From: Viola odorata | Lineage: Eukaryota > Streptophyta > Magnoliopsida > Malpighiales > Violaceae | DNA: 64,000 nucleotides | NCBI GenBank assembly: GCA_963691705.1 | Contig: OY829542.1 | Span: forward strand, 4,012,188 to 4,076,187 | Reading direction: 5' to 3' | Shown: positions 58,494 through 64,000 of the stretch, in pieces | Position numbering within the stretch: position 1 is the first letter of the stretch | Layout of the letters: each line of letters opens with the position of its first letter | Made by a program: the position numbers and the translations under genes | The notes under the pieces: generated by a model | Seen by the model: the letters and a program-made list of their open reading frames with translations, nothing else | The model's database searches: none | What the model was told of the DNA's origin: nothing

Positions 58494-60919
58494 CTACCAA
58501 GAAAATAGTTTTATAATAAAGGTAGTAGTAGTAGTTTCTAGTTAGTAATTTATAGTACTCGTCTATGTTCGGATATAGTTGTCGTGAAAGATAATTGAAT
58601 AAGAACTAAGTTAATGATTAACTCGATACTGCAATTTATTTACATTTTTTATCAATCGTGTATTGTATTTACATTGAATATTGAAAAATAATATATTTTT
58701 ACATTGGAAGCTGTGTAATTCAACAACTAAAAAAGAAAAAAAAATCTATTTTTTACAACAACTATATCTAAATAGAGTAAGTAGTTACAATTAACTATAT
58801 TCGAACAGAGTGAATAGTTACGATAAGAAATTATGGGAGCATGGAAAGAACAAGGAGAGTAAGCACTAAGTATGTGTGTACACACCTACATATGAACATG
58901 CCTACACAAAGCACAAAATGAAGAGTTCCAAAACACGGTAACATGGAAATCATGATTTTAAACTTCCTTTTTAGGAACCCTTCACACCATTTGAGTTGGT
59001 TTTGTCACCTACTCCTTGTTGGGTCCTCGTTTTCCGTTTTAGTGTAGGATTACCATAGCCCACATGTACATGTACTTGCGTATTTGTACTTAATTAGAAT
59101 GTTTGTGTTTACTAACAACTTGGTTGTTAAATGTTGGCATTATCAATGAGCTTATTATAAACATTTCTATCTTTTTTATATTTACGCTCAACTACAAGTT
59201 AAAATTTATTTTGTTCATACTGAACTAACTTATTAAGGAGTAGAGTGCTTCCAGCATGTATTACACCAATAAGGTAGTTCTTTAGAAGTACAAGTGATGA
59301 GAAATTATTTTATAAATGTTTTTATATTTCGAGTATAGTTAAAGAGATGGTAAACTTTTCTCTTTCGCGTATAGTGTTCAATTATTCACAATAATTAACC
59401 CAAATGAGTGCCATTGTTAACTTTTTTTTGTTTCTCCTCTTAGCTTCAACGTATAAACCCTACCTCTAATCTAGCCATGCCAAGTTGACCATTTGATGGA
59501 AGGAGGAGCATGGAGGTGCCATGCCATGTCCTCCAGGGTATCTAGGAAGTAAAAATTATTCGTATAGAAAAGGACCGTCAATAATTTGTAAAATCACACA
59601 CTCATTTTAACGTTTCTTTTTTTAAAAAAACAAAAAGAATAGAATTCTGACTCTACAACAGTTGAATATAAAAAGATTCTTCTGCTACGCCTACTTAGCT
59701 ATATAAGCTTTCACCTATCTAACAAAATAAGAATAATTTAAATAGGCGAACGTCGGTTGATTTGAGATTGTTTTGATTTAACTAAAATTTTGAATTTAAG
59801 TTTAAAGAAAACAATTTTCTATAAATTTTGGATCATTTAAATCGTTTCAAAAAATTTAACACGATAGAGTTCAGAATAATCAGTCTAATAGTGTTGGAAA
59901 TCGAATAACTTATAAAAAAAAAAATTGATTGAGGAAGAAAGAACACGAAGGACGTTATGTGGAGGTCTATGGAACTATGGAAGTATGGTGGCAGACTGGC
60001 GGTTCACTTTTTTGTCAAGGAAAGTGCGCACATGGAATACCCCGTCCAGAAGGAAAAGCATGCCCAAGAACAAGGTACATCAAAGTATAATTAATTTTTT
60101 TTGGTAGAATATAATTTAGTTATTTGATGTTATAGGCGGCAGTTTCTTTTTTTCCTATGAAATGCACGTGAGTTTGGGTGGTTTCACTTCACCAAAGAGA
60201 ATCTCTATCTGCGGTAAATAAATTATTTTGAAATTCGACTAATAGGTGATGGATGCGAGTAATTTAATACTTTAATTGTTTTAATAAAGTTGAACATTTA
60301 AGAGTGGTTTGATGATGCTCTTATTTCTTAAAAAAAGCGCATATTCGATCAAAGAAAAAATTACGTATATTTAGTAAATCATTCCGGTATGAATATAGTT
60401 AATCTAACCCAATTAACTTAAAGAATACATTTTGTTTATACCTAAAAACTTCAAGAGACTGACTAATAATAGTATTGCTTGCCAGGTTAGTAAGATTACG
60501 GGCAACTAAGTTCAAGTCTCATAACTTACCACCGTCATCTATGTTAAAAAAGATGTGCAACACTTTGATAATCCATGATTAGAACCCAAAAGCAAAGATA
60601 ATTTGTATAAATTAAGGGACACGGCCTATATTTGCACGCAAAAGAAGAGAAAAAAACGCATATGAAATAGCAAAGATGTAAAATAATGCTTGATATATCT
60701 CAGCTCGCATGCACACAGAACAAATTCCGGAGCATGACAGCATCGATCGAAAACCTATCAATCGACGACCTACAGCACATACCAACCAACCCAAGCCAGA
60801 GAGAAGTCGAATGATGTGCATGTATACCACTCCTTAAGCCATGAATGATAACTTTTTTTTAAAGATGTATACTATTTCTTCCCTTTAATTAAATATATGA
60901 ACAGCATAGAAACCAAACA
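58494..60919. other. Intergenic, 2.4 kb, no supported gene
   Basis: This is AT-rich DNA upstream of the peptide gene and downstream of the gar2-related gene. A short open stretch at about 59925-60075 (+) ends at a possible splice donor (caag|gtacat) but encodes nothing recognisable and has no partner exon. A similarly anonymous frame at 60612-60830 (-) is not convincing. Confidence 0.5.
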
Positions 60920-63053
60920 TTAGAATCTACAGCAAAGAAGGCCCCGCTTCCAACCCCCATGCTTCCGTAAACGCCTGCGATCACCTTTTGCCATTCTTAC
61001 CGGACTTGTATTCCATTCCGACTGTAATCTGAACATTTAATAAGCAAAGATAGTAAATTATAACATAGCTGTGCAATGTAGGTCAAGAATCAGAGAGTGT
61101 GATGGTTTACTTACACGGGGAAGGCAAAGGAGCGTGTACTGGTTGTGCTGCTATCCGATCTAAGAGAGACACTGCCAGAGTATGTAATTGGCCCAGAATA
61201 AGTTATGAGACCGGATATTGGACCTGCTGCAGAGAAACTAGACTCCCCAAAACCATAGTGATGTTGGCTTGGACCTGCTGCATACGAACTTGACTCTCCG
61301 AGCATGTGTTGAAGTTGTTCGGTTAATATTGAGTTGGCCCTAGGATCATCGACCCTGGATGAATTTTGAGTCCCAGGAGAATTGGAACCTCCATTTCGAT
61401 GACATTCCTGCCTCCCACTCGATGTGGGCTCAGAAGTGTCGGGGTCAGAAGAGATGCTTTGAGCCTCCACATTACTAGTAGAACATAACTCCCCCACATT
61501 CGTTTCAGTTGCTTCTTCAGAGATGGAATCCATAGCATGACTTCTGTCGGATACTTCTCTGGTAGAAATCTGAGCAGGAGTTGCTGAAAACTCTTCTTCA
61601 GGGCCATGGTCTTCTAATTCAGATGTAGAACCCAACGTTGGTGTTGCTAACATTTCTTCATGGAAATAATTTAACTCCGCAATAGGAGAAATCAAAGCAG
61701 AGCTCACCAATGTTGCTCCACTGTCCCCATTTTCAGATTGTTCACATGAAGAACCTGTCGCCACTGAGACTGCATTTTGGCTTGGCCTCTGCAATATAAG
61801 CATTCAAACTATTACGACCTGCCTCAAATTCTAAAATGTCACACTCGTCTTATTATACTTCCTGGTCCCAATGAGTCTGAAAACCATACTTGTGTTTATT
61901 TCTAAAAGAACCTGAAAACATGGTACTCTACAGGGAAACCTTCATAGTAACGTTAGATTCTAGTCGTTTGCTAAAAAGATGGGCAGCTATCAATGCCGCA
62001 ACATAAAACCATAATCATTCAAAACCTTAGACAAATGCAAAAGGAAAGAAAAATAATATATCTACCACAAGACCAAGTGAAAAGTATAATTTGTGCATTA
62101 CAGTTGCTCAGACAAAGATATCTTTAGGACAACTTGGTGTTGTCAAAAGATCTGTGGTTAAGATATGCATACCTGAAGAGAGAACCGTTCTTTATCCAAG
62201 CTGCTATTAGAGGACTTGTCATAGGAATTGTTTTCACCGGAAACTGGCATTGAAAGTAAATCTCCAAGTGAAAAAATCTCTTTGGGTGTATCATTCTCAA
62301 ACTTAAAAGTTGCAGACTGTCTTGCTTCCCCTGCTGGAATTGAATCCTTGGAATAAAAGTCACGAGAAAGGTCACCTTTAGAACCCTTCTCTTCAGCAGA
62401 TTTCTTCAACAAATCAGGAATATGCAAATCAAGATCAAAATTTTCTCTTTCTTGCGAAGATTTTAGCACGTCTGAGATGGGATTATCAAGATCACACTTT
62501 TCTTTTACCATATCATGCTTTAAATCCTCTGCAGCAGGTATGTAGTTGCACATACTCTTCTCATCTACATCTGTGTCAAACAAGAACTTGTCCTGCGAGG
62601 GCAAGCCCTCATCAACACAGATATCCTTCACTACATGGTATGTACGTTCTTTGTAACAAACAATCAGCTCTGGCGGTTCAGGTTCCATAACACTCTTGTC
62701 CATATAGAAAACTGAGTCCTTGTCAAACACTTTGATTTTAGGCGAAGCATCACCGGATGTTACTGGTGCCACAAAATCTCTTACTTTCTTTTCATCATCA
62801 GGGGTGAAATCCTCAAGACTCATTGAACAATCAATTTTTTCAGAAATCCAACTATCTTCACCCATCATGCAATATGGTAATTCGTCTCCAGCACTCTCCA
62901 TGCTGCTCAAATCTTGTAAAACTTCCTTTTGACTATGCTTTTCAATGCTCTTTCCAGATTTAAGTACGGAGTCTGCAGCATTATCGTTATATTCATATGG
63001 CTTAGAATCGGATTCACAGCCTACAGGTCCATGGGAAAACACTTGTTCACCAT
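60920..63053 (-). CDS. 'gar2-related' plant protein, 3' part (gene continues past right edge)
   Basis: Three exons are visible: 62173-63053, 61115-61788 and 60920-61028. They join in phase through GT-AG introns to about 554 codons. The first begins in phase 1 right after a gcag acceptor, so at least one more exon lies upstream. The protein is acidic and Ser/Glu-rich with little predicted structure. The conserved part is the C-terminus (TYSGSVSLRSDSSTTSTRSF, LQSEWNTSPVRM, KGDRRRLRKHGGWKRGLLCCRF), which I recognise from plant proteins annotated '18S pre-ribosomal assembly protein gar2-related'. That name comes from low-complexity similarity and says little about function. Confidence 0.7.
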
Positions 63054-64000
63054 CTGCAAGGTACAAAAAAAAACTGTGGTGAAACCAGAGATCTGGCGTA
63101 TGGCTCTAGACATGTCTATTAAGTATTAAAAGCAATTGGAGCATACATTTAGATCTTGAGATAATAAGAAACCAAGGAGGCAGATGAATGGCCTAAAATT
63201 TAACTAAACAATGAAGGTCCTATGCTTAGTGTTCCATCAAATGTCTCTCCAAAGAAGTGATGAAGAAAATAAAATTTCCCCGAGCTAAATTAGGTGTGCC
63301 AGAAAAGAACAATTCCTTGATTGAGGAACATGGAACATAAGTTACCAATTTAAAAGTTTGATAGCACCTAACAAACCTAGGTTCTCACAGCTCCTCCAAT
63401 ACAAGGCAAAAAAAGACAGCAATTTAAAGCTTCCCAATTTGAAGTGCAGCAGACACAAGGAGAGCAAGTCATTACCAAGTTTCATTTTTCATCTGGATTG
63501 CAAAAGCCAACAGGTTGTAGAGTTATTCAAGCTATTACGTGCACCATCTTCAAGCATGTGCCACGTTGTTTTCGGTATGCAAAACCTACCCTGCCAGTTA
63601 AAACTATGTTAGGAAATGAAAGAAAGCCTCTCAGTGAAAGATGCTTAACGTCATAGATGAAATATGATGTCACTCTCTTTAACTAAGCAAACAATGAGAG
63701 TATAAAAAGAACTGTCCAAAGGTAATCACCACCAAGGCAAGTGAAATCTAGCCATCACCAAATACAAGATACACTATTCAGAAGACAAACAGGAGCTCGA
63801 AGAATGAGTATTAAGCAGGTTACTTTCAGTCCATAACAAAAAAAAATGGAAAAGAGAGAAGCAAAAGCAGCACAAAATCCTAAAGGGAAAACCAGGCATG
63901 AAATGTACAAGTTTTGAACAAAATACAAAAAAAATCAGGTATAGAAAGTAGAAAGAAGAACCATAATCAATATTAAACTACAAGAAAGTAGAAATAATCT
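63054..64000. other. Probable intron/5' region of the gar2-related gene
   Basis: No exon could be assigned. Since the first visible exon starts in phase 1 after a splice acceptor, this stretch is most simply a long intron, with the start codon here or beyond the window. Confidence 0.45.

Noticed and set aside
59925..60107. Isolated 60-codon frame with a possible donor
   Set aside because: No homology recognised, no second exon, and coding character is equally weak in all frames.
60612..60830. 72-codon minus-strand frame rich in Cys/Leu/Ile
   Set aside because: No signal-peptide layout, splice site or promoter was found, and its composition fits random AT-rich DNA.

Overview
The window is nuclear DNA of a flowering plant, most likely a eudicot. 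The genes have many exons separated by short, AT-rich GT-AG introns. The intergenic DNA is AT-rich and holds Stowaway-like MITEs, Copia and Gypsy LTR retrotransposons and an integrated plant pararetrovirus. I cannot name the species from the sequence. All calls come from reading translations, splice sites and repeat structure by eye; no database was searched.

1-8 kb is repeat-rich. It holds part of an LTR cut by the window edge (with a 24-bp tandem repeat), a ~0.6-kb direct repeat, a decayed two-exon cysteine-rich secreted-peptide gene and two Stowaway-like MITEs. Two neighbouring small genes share a C-terminal MKAPG...YF motif, and a lone last exon of NOP14 lies between them. 8-15 kb carries two complete regulatory genes on the + strand: a BIM2-like bHLH factor (7 exons) and an intronless SUVH1/3-type SRA-SET protein with a 5'UTR intron.

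15.5-38.2 kb holds a tandem array of three O-fucosyltransferase-like (PF10250, GT106/RRT-like) genes on the - strand with the same 8-exon layout. Copy A has one doubtful splice junction. Copy B is intact. Copy C is broken by a 1-nt deletion in exon 3 and by a ~5.2-kb Copia insertion that removed the end of exon 6. Between B and C lies a rearranged gag-only Gypsy element (23681-29998) with three LTRs, one inverted, and a foreign LTR flanked by a 330-bp duplication. From 38.26 to 45.96 kb an endogenous caulimovirid sits about 90 bp upstream of copy C. It has a long capsid-protease-RT-RNase H frame, an overlapping transactivator/viroplasmin frame, and a scrambled end made of alternately inverted fragments.

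46-64 kb is gene-dense, all on the - strand: an 11-exon oligopeptidase B-type prolyl oligopeptidase, a 6-exon BSD-domain protein, a 3-exon RGF/GLV/CLEL peptide precursor, and the 3' part of a gene for a 'gar2-related' protein that continues past the right edge. A compact 181-bp foldback element lies between the virus and the peptidase gene. Apart from the tandem copies, nothing suggests that neighbouring genes act in one pathway.
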